6,364 nucleotides of DNA, from NCBI GenBank assembly GCA_021798655.1, contig JAJZFE010000523.1, positions 1 to 6,364 of the forward strand, read 5' to 3'. Source of the DNA: Acidobacteriota bacterium (GTDB lineage Bacteria > Acidobacteriota > Terriglobia > Terriglobales > Acidobacteriaceae). The position numbers and the translations under genes are program-made. This document shows, piece after piece, positions 6,116-6,364 of this stretch. Each line of letters opens with the position of its first letter. Positions within the stretch are counted from its first letter, which is position 1. The notes beneath the pieces were generated by a model. It was not told where the DNA came from, searched no databases, and saw only the letters and a program-made list of their open reading frames with translations.

Positions 6116-6364
6116 CAAAGCGTTCTCCTGCATGGCAGAGACTTACTTTGGCGAAGCGACACTGGCACTCCGCCCTTTATCGTCTCCGATGCACTCCCAT
6201 ACTATGACGCGATCGCCTGCACGCGCGATGACCAGCCACATTGATTTTCGTGCGATTACCAATTACCAGAGGTTCATGCACAACGCCCTAGTCCTGCAAG
6301 CTGCTGTTGCCCGGTCCTTGTGTCGGCGCGGCACTTGCTCCTTCGTGGTGCTGCAGCTTCGCTG
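6116..6364. other. Upstream region of the VWFA gene, no gene seen
   Basis: This stretch carries the VWFA ribosome site and presumably its promoter, but I find no convincing -35/-10 pair on the minus strand. It contains a tandem heptamer ATTACCA at 6255-6268 and a GCGATCGC palindrome near 6209-6216. The last 60 bases may belong to a neighbouring repeat or gene beyond the window. A 29-codon open stretch from the ATG at 6276 runs off the end without a well-placed ribosome site. Confidence 0.5.
6123..6129 (-). promoter_or_regulatory. Shine-Dalgarno that sets the VWFA start
   Basis: On the minus strand AGGAGAA (plus-strand TTCTCCT) ends close to the ATG at 6115, with nine bases between AGGAG and the start codon. 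It falls inside the coding sequence if the upstream ATG at 6133 is used, so it favours the internal methionine. The signal peptide also fits better from that start. Confidence 0.75.

Noticed and set aside
6209..6216. GCGATCGC octamers (also at 4879-4886 and near 4353-4360)
   Set aside because: This octamer is a highly iterated element in cyanobacteria, but three copies in 6.4 kb of GC-rich DNA, two of them in coding sequence of an apparent acidobacterium, need no special explanation.
6276..6364. Open frame MHNALVLQAAV running off the right edge
   Set aside because: Only 29 codons are visible. The nearest purine-rich stretch AGAGG is three bases from the ATG, too close for a normal ribosome site, and the residues match no family I know.
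6356..6364. GCTTCGCTG at the right edge as the start of another palindromic repeat copy in reverse orientation
   Set aside because: The match to the reverse complement of the lhr repeat is only nine bases and the window ends there, so it cannot be told from chance.

Overview
The window looks like chromosomal DNA from a GC-rich member of the Acidobacteriota, probably the Terriglobales/Acidobacteriaceae. Two things suggest this: a secreted protein of the acidobacterial VWFA-related family at the right end, and a palindromic repeat of the TCATCCCGCAGCGAAGCGG type, which I recall as common in these genomes. The placement rests on recall of these families, not on a search.

Layout: (1) Positions 1-141 hold no supported gene. 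They contain a perfect 8-bp inverted repeat and, just before the helicase, a weak -10-like box. (2) Positions 142-4878 (+) encode a full-length Lhr-type superfamily 2 helicase of 1578 residues, with every helicase motif intact and the long C-terminal extension of bacterial Lhr. Between its two RecA-like domains it carries an unusual linker made of three in-frame 24-bp repeats, the last of which looks like an acidobacterial dispersed repeat. (3) Positions 4875-5054 (+) encode a 59-residue Cys-rich protein of the DUF5522 type. Its ATG overlaps the helicase stop (ATGA) and it has its own Shine-Dalgarno, so the two form a translationally coupled pair. (4) Positions 5066-6115 (-) encode an exported VWFA-related protein that converges on the pair with only 11 bp between stop codons. 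A hairpin covers that junction. (5) Positions 6116-6364 are the upstream region of the VWFA gene and the window edge, with no convincing gene.

Working together: Lhr helicases are 3'-to-5' DNA translocases linked to DNA repair. The tight coupling to DUF5522 makes that uncharacterised protein a candidate partner or accessory of Lhr, but this is inference from gene order only. The VWFA-related protein is on the opposite strand, is predicted to be exported, and is probably unrelated in function. I see no mobile element, CRISPR array, RNA gene or multi-gene defence system.
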